NCBI GenBank assembly: GCA_003952965.2
Contig: CM025854.1
Span: forward strand, 4,881,931-4,945,930
Length of the DNA: 64,000 bases
Direction: 5' to 3'
Source: Morella rubra
Taxonomy: Eukaryota; Streptophyta; Magnoliopsida; Fagales; Myricaceae
Of this stretch, positions 34,199 through 48,116 are shown one piece after another. The translations under genes were made by a program, and so were the position numbers. Each line of letters starts with the position of its first letter. Positions within the stretch are counted from its first letter, which is position 1. The notes under the pieces were generated by a model. That model had not been told where the DNA came from. It saw only the letters and a program-made list of their open reading frames with translations, and did not search any database.

Positions 34199-37100
34199 CT
34201 ATGATTTCCCCGCTTCAGCTTTATTGACATCTTCTGTTTCGCTGCCTAGTTTGATGATATCTTCAACTAGTATCTTTCCGTCTGTTGAACAGAAAATGGC
34301 ACAAGTAGTCATATGCAGTGGTCGTGGTCATAATGATGTTTGAATGTCTTTGTCAAGAATGAACCAGCTATCATACCGATCAAATACAACCATACCGAGA
34401 TCCGTAAATTTTTTTTTTTTTTGATAAGTAAGCCAATCTTATTAAAAAGGAAAAGCAAAGATACAAAGCAACAGAGGCAACAGTACAAAAGACTATACTG
34501 AAAACCCCTAACATAAGCATGCAAGAAAGCTAAGACCCGTAATTAAGTTTACACGATAAAGCAATTGAGAATATTGCTCTTCTTGCCTGATGGATTTTGT
34601 GAAGGACATCTTAACTAGTCATAATCCTTGAAATTCTTTTTGGTTTGGTGTCTTGGCCCCTTTTTTTTACTAAACAAAAAGAGTGGTATCTCTGCCATGT
34701 ATGTACAAGATCTATGTTTATTAGGCGCAGATTGGAAGGAAGTCAGAAGATGGAATAACCCATTGCCACTTACCTTTATCCTTGGAAAGGTTGCTGATGA
34801 GTTCCTGAATACCCTCCTTGCCCAAAGTGTCCTTGAGGTACATCGCAGCAGATGCAACCTCCTCAGGTGTCACTTTCCCATCATAGTCCCTGGCACCAAA
34901 AAACCATAATGGAGTTAATTTGGAAAAATTCCAATGAGACCCAACAAATTCTTAATAAAGAGGGTAACACAAGTTAAGGATTCCGTTGGCATAAGTATTA
35001 GACTAAAAGCTTATTGGTAAATTGGTCTGATGGTAATTAAGAGTTATTAACTTAGTGTCAGCTAGTAGAGATGCATCTACGGAGGATTAAAAAGTATGCA
35101 TGCCATTGACTAACGAGTTGGCTGGAGCATATGGATAGGACATAATGATCTTTAGGTTCTGTTTAGGAGGAAAGGTGATGCAGAAGACTGACACTACTAA
35201 ATGATCTTGTGTTTGCTAATATAGCAGAAGAGCTGATGTATGATAGAAGTCCAGCACAGGTAAGAAAAATGTGAAAGATTGGAGCCTTAATTTTAAAAGA
35301 CTGCGAAACTCTGACATTGGTATCACCAGTGTTTTCTTCAAGCTTTTTTTTCCAGTTATACAGGAGGACGTGAATTTGGAGTTGCATGAGAAAAAAAAAA
35401 GTGAATTTGGAGTTGCATCACACAAATAGCCAGTACGTCAATGTCAGTGCTAATTTTTCTTTTTGATTCAATTCCATATTCCATATTCCACATTATATCT
35501 GAAGAATATTCTAAGGGCACTTGTAATGGACGTGTACATACAGTTCCAAAGCAAGTTCAACATAGCATCACCAGTAAAAGGTGATGATTATCAAAAGGTA
35601 ACAGACCTGTCAAGCAAACGCCAACGATCTCCAATTTTGGCATCAACGTCATCAATTTCCTTCTCAAGCTTGTGGAGCATGGCATCAACCTGAAACCATA
35701 CAGCAAAACTTTTGCAACTTGGCATTTTCATATAGAATGGCTACAATCAGGATGACAATGATTGATGCAAAAGTAGGAGCTCTATAGCTCGAGAGTTTTT
35801 AACATCTGGTTACCCTGTTTATAAGTGCTGAAGAAACCTTGTGACCAATTGCGGTCTCAACAGCATGGTCACTCTCCTCCCTGGCAGCTTTGTATGCCTT
35901 CTTGGCTTCTTCTTCACCATCTGTACCCTCTTTCTCTACCATACTGTTGTACAAGTCTATCTGGGAATGATAATAAAACCAAACATATATAAACACTGGC
36001 AGAATAGAAGAAACAGATACAAAGTCTCAAAGGAAAAAGGAGCGATAGAACATGGAATGGTGTTCATGTTTTTACACCAAAACCACTTGTGATTTCTATA
36101 CATCAACATCAAAATGATAGTTTGTATTATGAGATAGTTGACAACAAAATCCAAGGGGAAATGACAATGTGGAGTGATGCAGCTGCTACTCAAGATTTTA
36201 AACTAAAAGAGACTAGGGGTGTTCAATTGAACTGCCAATGATGGTTTAACTGTGGAACAGCATGCTGTTACTGATGGTGTTACAGCGTTTCCGTTTTTTC
36301 AAAAAATAAAATAAAAGACGTGACATCATTTTTTAGGGTTAGGGTTATTACTAAAAAAACAATCAGGGAGGCCCCCCGATTGTTTCTCTCTAGACCCCCT
36401 TCTCTCTCTACTCTCAGATGTCTCTCACTCCCCACCTTGTTGCCCTCCGTCACCGTTACATGGTGAGCCACAAAACCATGTAAAAGGAGCTGTTAAAACT
36501 GGCACCGGCAAAGACTGATTTTGCGGCCAACAGGTGCCCATGCCAATTTCAATTCCTTCCCACCGTCACTAATGGTGCCAATGCCAGTTTTGGCAAAACC
36601 GGCACCTAAATAACCCTTGCACACCCCTAAGAGAGACATGGACTAAGCAAAGAACTAAAACACCATCCAATGGATCACCAAGTTGATCTCCACTAACAAC
36701 CTCCAGCAACAAGATAGATGAGGGAAATTCACTAAGACCTTAATTGAAGACGAAAAGAATGTGGAAGGTAAAAATATGAAGACGAAATTTGGGCAAAATA
36801 CTAATCTGAAACTTTTGGCCAAGCATGGTTGCCTTGATCTCCCAGCAACCAGTGTTAACATCAGCTGGCAGCAGCACACATGATTTGATTTTGATGTTAG
36901 AATTTCCATTGCCATGATTGAAGCACAATGGATTGACATATAAGAGATGTTCTTCCATGCAGAGGGGAAAAAAGGACGCGAAAGGGCTCTATTACATATA
37001 CTCCTTTTATCCAGTAGATCACCTTGAATAAACTTGTCCCCTTCCCTCATGGGGAAACGAAAGAGAGAATGGAGGGATAGCAGACATCACACAAATGCCC

Positions 37101-40100
37101 ATGAAGAAAATGCAGGGGCCATTGTGTTTCTGTGAGTCACATGATGATACAACAGGATTGATAGGTGCATTCACTGAAGACTCTTCTACATTCTTTGTGT
37201 GCAGTGTCTCAACTTTTAGATGACGTGGATGATGTTCCATTGACATTGTCTGGCAGTATGAAATTTTAAATCATGTCTTTAAGTGCTGAACAAATTAGGA
37301 GGCGACAAGAAAATATTCCTTAGTCAGCGCAGGTGGCATACTATGGCTCCTCATCAGATGGCCTTTTTTGGGTCGACTCCTACAGTAAAACACTTCAAAA
37401 GTGAAGATTTTGATTGAAAGGAAAACAAATAGTTGCCTGTTGCTGCTAAACTCATCACTGCAACGAAGAAACTGTGCATCATCTGCTTCTTCGTTGGACT
37501 GTGCCTGTGAATGAAGCTGGAGAGCGTAGAAAGGAAAGTTATAGCTTCTTTTCCTTGGAGGGTGGTTCAAGTATGGTTATTGTGATGCAAACGGGGTATG
37601 GTAGTTGAGCATTAGATGTGGCTGAGCTTTTACTGTGACTCAGAACAGTGTTTCTGTAATCTCTTTGTGCTTGGTTATTCAGGTGACTAAAGATTTGACG
37701 CTTCAATTTATTTTATTGAATTATCTATGTCTGGACTTATGTCATTCATTGTTTCTTGGTCTATTCTACTATTTTCTTTTCCTTCCTAGGTTGATTTGAA
37801 CACTATCAGTGCTTTGCTCTAAGTCCGTTTTTAACAAATTAGTGAATCTACATGCAGAGCGTGAGAGAGAGAGAGAGAGAGTAATTTTGAGAGGTAATGC
37901 TAGCAGCATCTTCCCTGAGTTTTCAAATAAATATGTACCACTTTTCTAGGACTGTACAAGTTAAAACATTTCCATTCACGAGTTGAAGACAGAATTAGTT
38001 AACTTACCTCCTTTGTCACAAGTTGCAAGAACTCTTCACGCTCCCTGCTTACTGACTAAAATGAGCAGCCGAAAAGCAAATAAAGAATCTTGAGTAAATA
38101 CTAATATTAAAAAGAGAAAAGTAATAATTGCTTGGACAAGAGTTAAGAACGTCAAATTGCTTCCAATTCTTACAGATGCTGAAGCCAAAACAGCCAATGC
38201 ACGACTGAGCTCGCAAAGCTCCTCCACGTTCTCCAAGGTTTTCCGTCTCGCCTGTTCTCGTGCCTCTCTAGCTGTTGGTGTAGTCATCTCTTCCAAAGCC
38301 ACATCCTTTTGGCTACTAACAGATTCCTTCATCTTGGCCTGCTCCTCTTCCTCTTCCTCTTCCTCCTCCTATACATATTGGTAAAAATAATTAATCAACA
38401 AGCAAAGGTCTATGGCTATGGTATAGCAAGTACCTAGAAACTAAAGAACTCTAAAAGTTTCGACGCAAGAGAATTACATGATCCTTGCACACTAATGGGC
38501 TTTACAATACAGCAAAGCCCTTGGATATATTCATACTATGATGATGTGTCTCAGAAATCTAGAGTGATGTCTGGCAGACAGGCACATACAGATCCTGATA
38601 TTTTATCGTCCTCAATTTGAAGAACAGTTTGAAGCACAACTGCAATAAGTACTAGTAACATAACTTCAATGGGAAAAATCTGGCCTCTAGCATATTACGT
38701 TCACAAAAGAGCAATAAAGAAACCTAGACATATATAGAGGAAATAGCAATTTTCAAGCCCCACAAATGTACTCAAACTGGTAAAAGGTCTTAAAGCATAG
38801 TATAATTAACCTTGATCATTTCTTCCTGCATTTCTAGGAACTCCAACTTCCTCCTCCTTTCTGAAACAGTATCTTCAGAAGGCAAAGTTGTCACTTGAAC
38901 GGTATCCACCACCTCATCTGGCAGAGAGGAGATTGCCTCCTGAACAACTTCCTCCGGCTTTTTACCAGACATTGAGAAGGCTCTGCATAGTGTACCAGAC
39001 AGCAATCAAGCAATTTTGATGCGATTCTGTATCTTGGAACATTCATAAACAGGAACAGTTATTAAGTTACCTAGAAAGAATCAATAGGGAAGATGGAAGA
39101 GAGTGGTTGAGTGACAAATCCAACCAATCACGAAGCTGCAAACAGATACAAGTACTTAAATGCCTGAATAAGGAGAAACGTTCTTGTACCTTCTATAAGG
39201 AGAGCAATATAACAAAAAATTGGCAATGAACACATCAAAATTTCTCTTGGCATCTTCAAAAATAATAAAAGATAAATCTCAGACATCAGAAGAGGTTCAG
39301 GGTCGTAAAATAGGATTGGACATTTTATAGGAGTCACAAAGCTGTTAGTAAGTAGCATTCTTGATGTGCTTAGAAAAAAAAAAAAAAGTAGCATTCTTGA
39401 TGTGTGCTCAATGTGTCAATAAGGGATCATTCTCACTGCTTCAGAAGATGCTTTGTGTTTTATGAAAAGGAAAGTGCGAGTTCAACACAAAGTCACTATT
39501 GAAATTTTTAATGAGGTCATTGCAGACGTCCTAATGACAGTCAGATGTTCAAAGACCAATTAGGTTCAGAATCCCATAAGGGTGTGGAATCACATTGTCC
39601 TTGAGGGTAATCACAGGGAAGAGTTGCAATCAAATTGCTTCACAATGCGTTGAATAGGGCCAGGCTAGGCACACAGCAAGTCAAGATAATTAGCTCCTTA
39701 ACCAGCTCTGAGCAAAAAATTGGATCAAAAGCAGGACAGTTGCAGGCTGATGTATGTAAGTACCATGAACAGAGGATATCAATTAAGAAAAAAGACTTTG
39801 TTAAGAACTTTTTAGTCAGTCATTGAAATAAGAGATAAGATGTACGGTCAAGACCTGTTGACGCATTTCCACCACTGAAGGTAAGTCGAGCATTCCACGA
39901 TCTCGACAGGCTTGACGAAGTTCTGCTTCTGAAAGGGACTCCAAACCCTCAGCTTGAATTAACCTATCATCATTCTTGATCCTGCCAAACGAAAAGCCAT
40001 AATATACTTCATAACAGGAAATCTCAATCTGTTACACAAGTATAATAAGTGTCTGTTTATCCCTCCCTCTTTGCTTTTGTTGAATCCCAGAATGGCAAAG

Positions 40101-43100
40101 GGAACTTCTTTAATGTATAGGCAGCCTTTTTATAACACGTGAAGAGTTAGGTGTTTCTTATTCTTTTTTTTTTTCTTCTCTAGAAGCACGAAGAGTTAGG
40201 AGTAATGCAAATATTTCAGCAAGTTTTTGTAATGTATTCATCTATCCAATCAAATATGCCCAACATTTTTAGCATTTGATGGTAAATAATATTAAGAATG
40301 TGAAATATGTATAACATCTAAACAAAAAACAAATTAAAGGAAAATTCTTCGGACTGTTGTATAATTAAAAAAAAAATTGAGTTAAGTCTTGTTAGGTATT
40401 TCTTCATAGTGGTGGGACCAGTAGAAAGGATGTTTGGAAATAGAAAATGTTCAAATATACTATGTTGAAGTTTGTGAAAGTGGTATGGTGCACTGAAAAC
40501 ATTTTTGAAAGAAAACCTTTATGAGAGAACATTTGCAGGACACTGAAAGTAGTTTATGTTTTTGTGTGTATCGTCACTGAAATCAAGGGAAATGAGTAGA
40601 TGAAAAGTTTTGGAACATTGAAAGGGTTTTTTAGGTCTTAAACATGTTTGGTATGAAAAAATCAATTCGAAACAAAAAATTGAAATGGGACACATCTCCG
40701 AAACACACCCAAGATAAAACCATATAGAGCAGAAGAGTTTTTATTCCAAGCATAAACTTTTGCTGAGAATCCTACTCTGAAATCTTCAGTCACCAAAAAT
40801 GGTAATAAAAACATGAAACCCTTCAAAATTGCCTCCAAAAGAATTGAAAAAGAGTACTGCTAAAAATTTTATTCTAGTCTTGTCCTGTAAGACAAAACAT
40901 ATCCTCATGTCCTTATTTCTCACTATGTAACACCATGGAGAAAAGAAAAGGTTAGCCATGAAGGCATGTATCCAGTTCAATCGTAAGCTACATTTGTTTC
41001 CACACCAGATAGGGAAAATAGGAAAATACATTCGCTGGAACATATATTGAGGAAAATTTACTAAATTTTTCATGGTTTGATAGAGACTTGGAAAATAATT
41101 ACCAAATGACTTTTGGAATGTTCTGTTGGAATGAAAATCATGTTTACTCCCCAATACACAACACTGATCGAGCCACAAATGCAAATTTAATTATCTACCC
41201 TCTTCACCCACCATAATAAGTTCCCACAAAAGCACATGCAAACTTATTGAAAGATGACTACCATGACAACAACATTAGTGACTAAACTTTTAGAGTGAAT
41301 AACATTCATAATGGGAATGGTGTGCTAGTTTTGTGTGAATTGGGTAGGTGATAGAGGACGCACTGTCGAAGCTGATATGTGAGTTCCCTACACCAACAGA
41401 GGGCGTCCAGTGAGATTTCCGTAGACATGGATTTGAAAATGTAGAAGTGATTCATAGGGAATTCAGGTGAAAGGTGATGAAACGTAAATCAAATGCGTTG
41501 CTTCAAAGGAAGTCAAGCTTGTTGAGGGCCAAGAACAGGTTGAAGGCTGAAGGACTTGCTAGAGAAGTAGGAGAGGCAATAGGGCCAGGTCCCAAGTATG
41601 GTCAGCTCTAGTCCGAGTTGCTAGCAAAGACGTTGGATGAAGACAAAGACAGTTCGTTCTTGGAAGAAGACTTGCCAGATTTGTACAAGAGGGAACATTT
41701 GAGCGCTGTGATGTCTTGGTACATATGATGTTGCTTTCATTGACTTTCTTTCTATTCCTTACATGAAGGAAAAGGACCTGAGGATGCTCAAGTTGCAACG
41801 AGATAAGGAGGTTGTGAAAGCAGAGGCGGGTAGCACAATGGTAGGCACAGTGGCATGGATTTCAATTTCCTCTTTTTTTTTTTTTGTGGAGCATGATCCT
41901 CTAGAGTTCTTAAGGGATTTTACCCAGTAAATTCCTTTAACAATAGCAGTCCTTTTCAAATTCTATCTTTGAGATTTTGAGACGTTAATATTTCTAACAT
42001 TCAGATCTAAACATTTATCACCTCAGTATTTACTATGTTTAGCACATAGAAATTTTGAATATGAAAGTGATAAGAATTGATGTGGCAAAATCCTTGCTGT
42101 ATATTTTACGAATGTATAGGATTTAAAGAAATGAACCCGTCAGGATACAATAGAACTTCTGAGGGATCCTCATCTGAGGGAAGGAGAGCAAGAGCTCTGG
42201 AAAATGGCTTACATCTCTCACTTTTGGTGAGCCAAAAATTGTTTTATAGAGTACAAAGGAAAACATTCAGTATTATGAAGATCAATTTTGGTTGACCAGT
42301 GATTTTTACCCTCACCAATCACTGGCACAAGTTGAAAATATTCTCCAGAAAACATACTACATAAAGAGAAACACATCCTTAATAGGTAAACAATTTGTTC
42401 AAGGCCACCCATTTACTTTTGACCACATAACATGAGCTGAGAGCCGCATGCCTAGATCAATGACACACAAGCATGCTAGCATAAAACAGAAAGAGCACAG
42501 GAAGGGGGATTGAAAACCAAATGGATCTTACTGTTGCAGTCTTTTTCGAAGCATAAATCGTAGATATGCATCTGTTCCATATGGCAACATACCCATATAT
42601 TTGCACATGTTTACTAACCGAGGCCTGTGTTCAATAACAAAAACGGCACCTTTGTCAGATACTGCAGTGTTAACCAAAACCCCAATAGCCGCAAAAGTCA
42701 TTTGATAACCAACAGAGTCATAAACTGAAGGGCTGTGATTTTTACAAAAAAAAAAAAATTAATGATAACATATTAACAGAGACACTAACCTGCTGATATT
42801 ATCCAAAGTAAGCTCGTCATTGAATAACTTGGCAAAGCCTAAAATCTCATCATTGGAAACACGGGTCCCTCTTCTAACCTATTTAGAACACAGTGCCAAA
42901 ACAAGCATAAGATATCACCGATGAGGAATAATAGAGTAACTCCATGTCCCTTGTTAATCTAAATGATTTACGTTGTTGATAAATTCATCAAGATCTTCCG
43001 CTGTCTTCTTAAGTTCTCCACTTCGAGAGACTTGGATCTCCTTTGCCATTTCTTTCACCGTCTCCTGAAGAAACTTTGCATATCCCATTCGCGCATTTAG

Positions 43101-45483
43101 CCTCCTTTTCAATTCCTCCTGCAGGTTAATAATTTTAATTGAAACCAAGATCCTCCTTTAAAATCTCCTCAAACGTTGCTGATATCATGGATAATGCTGA
43201 AACCAACATTCTCCAAAGGATGCACACATACACATGCATGCATATATCTGAGCATATCTCTTTGAGTGTGCTAGTCTTGCAGGCATACACTTCAGCTTTT
43301 GAATGTAATGAATGAGAGCAGGACACAAGAAAAGCAATTAGGCATAACAATCTGCTGATATCTTAAGTACCTAAGGGTTGCGAATCAATGATGTAACTAG
43401 TTTAGATTTCTCTTCTCAAAATAGCCCCGACATGTATACTTATGTTACTGACATATGCAGACAAATATTTGCCTTACCAGCTGTTTGGAAAATAATGGCA
43501 ATTTTTTTTGGATAACTGGTTCACTATTTCACTAAGGTCAACCTTCTGAAATTTGCAAATCCCGAAAAAGATAAACAACTAAGAATTCATTGGTCTCACA
43601 ATGACATGACCTGTAGAACTAACGTTATAACTGCTAATGTCCATGAAACATCAGATTGTCAGTATTGCTCAGACAGAAAATTTTTAAAACACCTTTAGAA
43701 CCCCTTCTGAATATCAATACTTGTCAAATCCATGGTAGTGTGTTAACAATCAAAGACGAAGTGTTTTTTCCTTGTACTTCTTTTCCTATTTTTTATTATT
43801 GATTTATTCTGAAGGCAGAAATTGTACAATAGTGTCTGAGCTGATAATCAGGGCATAGTGTTCTCCCACTTAGAAAGTTCAGTAACAATTGATTAAGAAG
43901 GAAAAACAAAAACAAAAAACAAATCATATCCAAGCTCCATGGCTAGTCTGTGCTCTTTGAACTTTTAAAACTTCGCAAACTGAAACATCTGAGTAGCTAA
44001 AGGAAGGGTAATCAACCCTATAACCATTTCCACATAACTAAGTGGAGTAAAAGACGAAGATACCCAAAGAATCCTGGCAGTAACAAATAGCTGAACTCTC
44101 TTAGCAAGAATCCATTACTCAGGCATATCTAAAATCCAACATGTTATTTAGGCTTTTGATCCCTCAGAAAATGCAGTAAAACCAATACTCAGGCACCCTA
44201 TAAACTAGACACTTTTGTTGCAGCAAAGCCGCAGGGGCAGTGACCTAGAGCTCACTGATTTATAATGCAAGGTTGAAAAGCATGGCACCACCAACTAAAA
44301 AATGTTATCAATCAATAATACTTTAAAGAGCTGAACGATTGATCATAATTTAAAGAGCTAAACAAAAAGTCAATAACCAACCAAGGTTGGTCAACTCACT
44401 GTCCTGCAAAACTAATAATGTGACAGACATCACAACTCTTACCTGTTCTTTCATCTTGTCCTGGAAGGTTGATGGTAACATGTTGGGAAATAATTTCAGG
44501 AATACTGGCAGCAAGAACTCCATGAATGGAACTATAATAAATACTGCAACAGGAACAAGCCTGAAAATATCAGCTGTGGTGCGTGTTAATTGTTGTCTCT
44601 CCCTTCTAGAAAGAGTCTTCCCCTTTGCAACCTTCACTAATAACCTTGAGCTGATCCGAACATCAGCCCAAAGTAGTTTTGTACCCAACCAATAGTGCTG
44701 CATTGTTGATTTAAATTCTTCCCCCCAGTGACGAAACTTCTTAGCCCAGTCCTCCCTATTAGTATAATACCAAAATGAGTACATGCTCTACATAAGAGGA
44801 CACCAGAGTGCCTGGAGATACAGTTACGGTCCATTGCGAAGCAAGTTAAATTATATCAAACACAGCAGAATAATAGTTCTAAACCTGCTCATGGAGGCAA
44901 CAGCTCTTAAAGCAGGACCGATTCCCAGAAGCTTAGCCCATACTCTGGTCATAAGAGATTCGCTGGTCTTCTGTGATTCTTGCATCTGCTTAGCTTTAGC
45001 TTTGGCTTTAACGGTACTCAAACCTTCAACTGCTTGATCACACTCCTCCGGTGAAGCTTCCTTTATCTTTTTAGCAACCTTTATTTCATTTTCATCAATG
45101 CCACCAGCCATTTGAGGTTGACCTGCTGGGGCTGCAGAAGCATGGGATATAGATTGAGAGATCCACCGAACTCCCAAAGATGGGGTGAAAGCCACTCTTC
45201 CATTTCGAAAACTTAAAGTTGGAATAGCGAAGGAATTATTCCTTTGAAATTCTGCTCCTAAAAGACCAGGTAATCCATCTTGTAACCCATCCTTGATGGC
45301 TGAAGATAAACCTACTCCATTTCTATAATTAGTAGCCACAAGGGGATGACTTGAACTCACTAATTCATTAGATGTTGATGATACTGTTTGCTCAAAACTT
45401 GGGAAACCTTGAATCAAGCGGGTGGATTGATTCAAGGAATTGAAAAGGCTTTTCTTTCTTCGCAAGATTGCTCTTGAAGCCAT
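34199..45483 (-). CDS. LETM1: LETM1-like mitochondrial inner-membrane protein, right copy (intact)
   Basis: LETM1 proteins sit in the mitochondrial inner membrane and act in K+/H+ (or Ca2+/H+) exchange and ribosome binding. Fourteen exons: 44885-45483, 44443-44755, 42972-43118, 42790-42878, 42532-42624, 39855-39981, 39071-39135, 38811-38982, 38174-38368, 38008-38055, 35814-35960, 35607-35689, 34774-34889 and 34199-34281. They sum to 2277 nt, 758 aa, close to plant LETM1 length. Seen: an R/S-rich presequence (MASRAILRRKKSL); one membrane span at about 264-287 (FRLVPVAVFIIVPFMEFLLP); the LETM1 ribosome-binding-like core at about 290-510 (LGFAKLFNDELTLDNISR, LESLSEAELRQACRDRGM, LRDWLDLSLNHSLPSSLL); an acidic run at about 536-545; and a C-terminal EF-hand at about 692-703 (DRDYDGKVTPEE). 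ATG 45483 opens the targeting exon just after a 5'-UTR acceptor. No stop or shift is seen in the frame. Confidence 0.95.
34407..34521 (-). mobile_element. Possible LINE 3' tail, right arm
   Basis: Mirror of 31236-31348. It carries a T homopolymer followed by GATAAGTAAGCCAATCTTAT, the complement of a LINE-like poly-A tail. One base longer in the homopolymer than the left copy. Confidence 0.4.
36214..36629. mobile_element. hAT-type MITE in LETM1 intron 10, right arm
   Basis: Mirror of the left-arm MITE: 416 bp, TIR TAGGGGTGTTCAA at 36214 and its partner ending at 36629, with flanking 8-mers AAAGAGAC and AGAGAGAC. Since it is present in both arms, insertion predates the inverted duplication if that duplication is real. 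Confidence 0.8.
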
Positions 45484-46667
45484 TAGTACGATATTCACCC
45501 CCTACGAAGAGGAAAATGATAACGTATTGCATGCAATAACTTGACTTAGCCAGCCTGTATAAAATGGAGCAATAACCCATCAATACCAGACTATCAACAA
45601 GTTGGACAATAAAAATACTACTGAAGCTTCAATAAATTTAAGGAACTAGACACTCTCACTTCCACCGACTATATGTGGTTTCATTTACATTGAGCAAAAT
45701 AAATGATAAAAAAACCCAATGCCTTTTCAAGTTGTTTTCTATTCATTTATGCTCCTTTTGATTGCAGAGAGAAAAATAGGAACATTGATCTGCAATTTTC
45801 CATTGTGGGGTTCCCATAATGAAAAATTGAATTCAAAACAGCAAAGTAGTGGCATCGGGGGCTTAGGGCCTCTTCACCATATATATTTTCTCTCTGATTA
45901 CTGTATATTGCAGGTCTAAATTCAAACTTATAGACATAAATTGCTTAAACTATCGGAGTTTGCATGAACTACCAAGGGGTAATTGAACCACTTTTGCCTG
46001 ACACACACCCCCAGTCATACACGCCAAAAACAAATTTCTAAATCATAGTTACATGATTCAAAATCCATGCTCATGGATGAATTAGAATAAGAAGAACGGT
46101 AACAAAACATAACAAAATAAAAAGACAACTATGAATCTACACTCATTTTGGGCGTTTATGCTCCAGACAAAATTTATATAACAACGCTCGAATTCTTTAG
46201 ACTTCCTCTCATCCCAAATAGTCAAACCGCAAAACCAACAAATTGAAAACCCAAAATGGTGGCTATCTTGTTCTCTACTTTCCCCGCAGCCAAGCGAAAA
46301 TAAAGTCCGCAATCAAAGTGACAATTCAACAAAAATGGGCATCATCGTCGCCATCATTGCCGTCATCGTCATCAACCTCAGCGGAAGAAGAAGAAGAAGA
46401 ATACAATCACAAACCAAATTATCGAACAGACGAGAGCATCTAAAAAAAATTCGGTTTCAAATTTCAACCAGTCAAACCATTACACAGTCACTCTCACTTA
46501 TACATACACACACTTATGTGGAGGCCTATTTGCTTTAACAATGGGAACAATCAGATAAAGCCACGGAGCAAACTCGAACCAGATACTCGAAAAAATGCGC
46601 ACGCACAATGTTTGAAGCAAGAAATGCTTCGAGAGAAGAAGGCGACTGGGTCAAATACGAAACTTAC

Positions 46668-46867
46668 TATCCGAAGCTCCCAGCAAATAAGATCAATCAG
46701 ACAGCGGTGTACAGAGAGAACGGGACAGTTCCGGGGAGAGACGATGTAATGACAGTTGCCGTGAGAAGAGAGACAGAGGAAGAAGAAGAAGTAGAAGAAG
46801 AGTGGCTGAGTCAGCAGCGAGACAGAAGAAAGGGGCAGAAAGTGGCATGGCGGGCGTGTCTTCGCTA
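46668..46867 (-). promoter_or_regulatory. LETM1 5' leader exon (inferred), right arm
   Basis: Mirror of the left leader: purine-rich on the + strand (GAAGAAGAAGAAGTAGAAG), with donor complement ACTTAC at 46662-46667 and the partner acceptor at about 45502. Start of transcription not determined. Confidence 0.45.
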
Positions 46868-47610
46868 AAGTGAGTGGGTTTAGGTACACATATGTGTACG
46901 CTACGCTTATGTACGAGTGAGATGCACAAAGGCTAACAATCGTTGAAATAGGATCGACGGACAACTTCATCGTGATTAGAATTGGATGAAGGGCGGAGAT
47001 ATGCGATACGTATTGTGTGCTATGCATATGAGGGGTTGGAATTCGGTAGAAGCAAGGGAGGTGCCATCGTCTGGAGCGGACCAATTCCCTTGACACCAAT
47101 TTTGTTTTGTTTGAACTGAGCAGAATATTCTCCTTTCTTCCGGGGTAATATCCACACTCCCAACTTTGTTACATATAATACTGTATTGCATTATTTAAGG
47201 AACGAAGAACTTATATTGCGAAAATGCGTTTCCTATATTTGTATATTTTGGATGAAAGAACCAGTATTCTTTATAGGATCTTTTTTTTCCCCCCCTTTTA
47301 TGAGGGAATATTAGTTTGGACCTTTGAATTTATGCATATTAAGTGTTGAAATTATTATTATTTTTATATATTGATTCCTTCGATTAGAAAGGAAAAATAT
47401 ATTGTTAGTTGAAATGGTGATCACCAAATATCTGTAGAGAATATACATTGAAACCCTGGTAATACACGTAGAAGACCAATAATAAGTCTAACAAAAATAT
47501 ACTTTACACACTATAACTTATGAACTATCTACTTAGCCTAGTAGGATAAAGGCAAAGGCAACAAATGTTAGTTAGTTGATCAATAGTTCATAGCATGGTT
47601 GCATAAAAAC
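46868..47610. other. LETM1 upstream region, right arm
   Basis: Mirror of 18166-18899; probably contains the promoter. No gene or clear regulatory motif recognised. Confidence 0.45.
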
Positions 47611-48116
47611 AGGGCTTAAATGCACCAGATATCCATGTGGTATTTTTATTTTGCAAACATATCCCTGAGGTAAGAAAAGTTGGTTTTATATCCCTAAGGT
47701 AACCTTTCGATTTAAAATATGCCCCTCCGTCAGACTCCGTTTAAAAAATTAACGGTACTAGGTGACGTGGCACGTCTCCCACAAGTCTGCACCATTTAAA
47801 AAATGCCACGTGTTAGTGGGCTCCACAATCTCCAGGCCACATGCCAACCAGACGTCATGCCAGCGTCTCTTTTCCATGTAACTTTTTTTTAAAAAAACTC
47901 AGTAATAAAAAAATAGGAGAAACGACACTGTTCCTCTTTTTAGCTAAAAACCTCGTCTCCCCCCCCCCAATTTCCCTCTGCATATTTTGTTCCCGTAACC
48001 TAACCTAACATTTCTCCCAAATTTTGCCTCCCCACCACCTGAATTCGTTCAAGCACCAACATCACAAGCTACTTGCGTCTTTCGTTGATCAACCCACATT
48101 TTCCTCCCCAAACACT
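47611..48116. mobile_element. Putative MULE terminal region, right arm
   Basis: Mirror of 17635-18165, beginning near AGGGCTTAAATGCACCAGAT. It differs from the left copy by a shorter homopolymer (C-run at about 47959), the absence of a 13-bp segment beside it, and single-base indels near 47780 and 47823. Confidence 0.4.
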
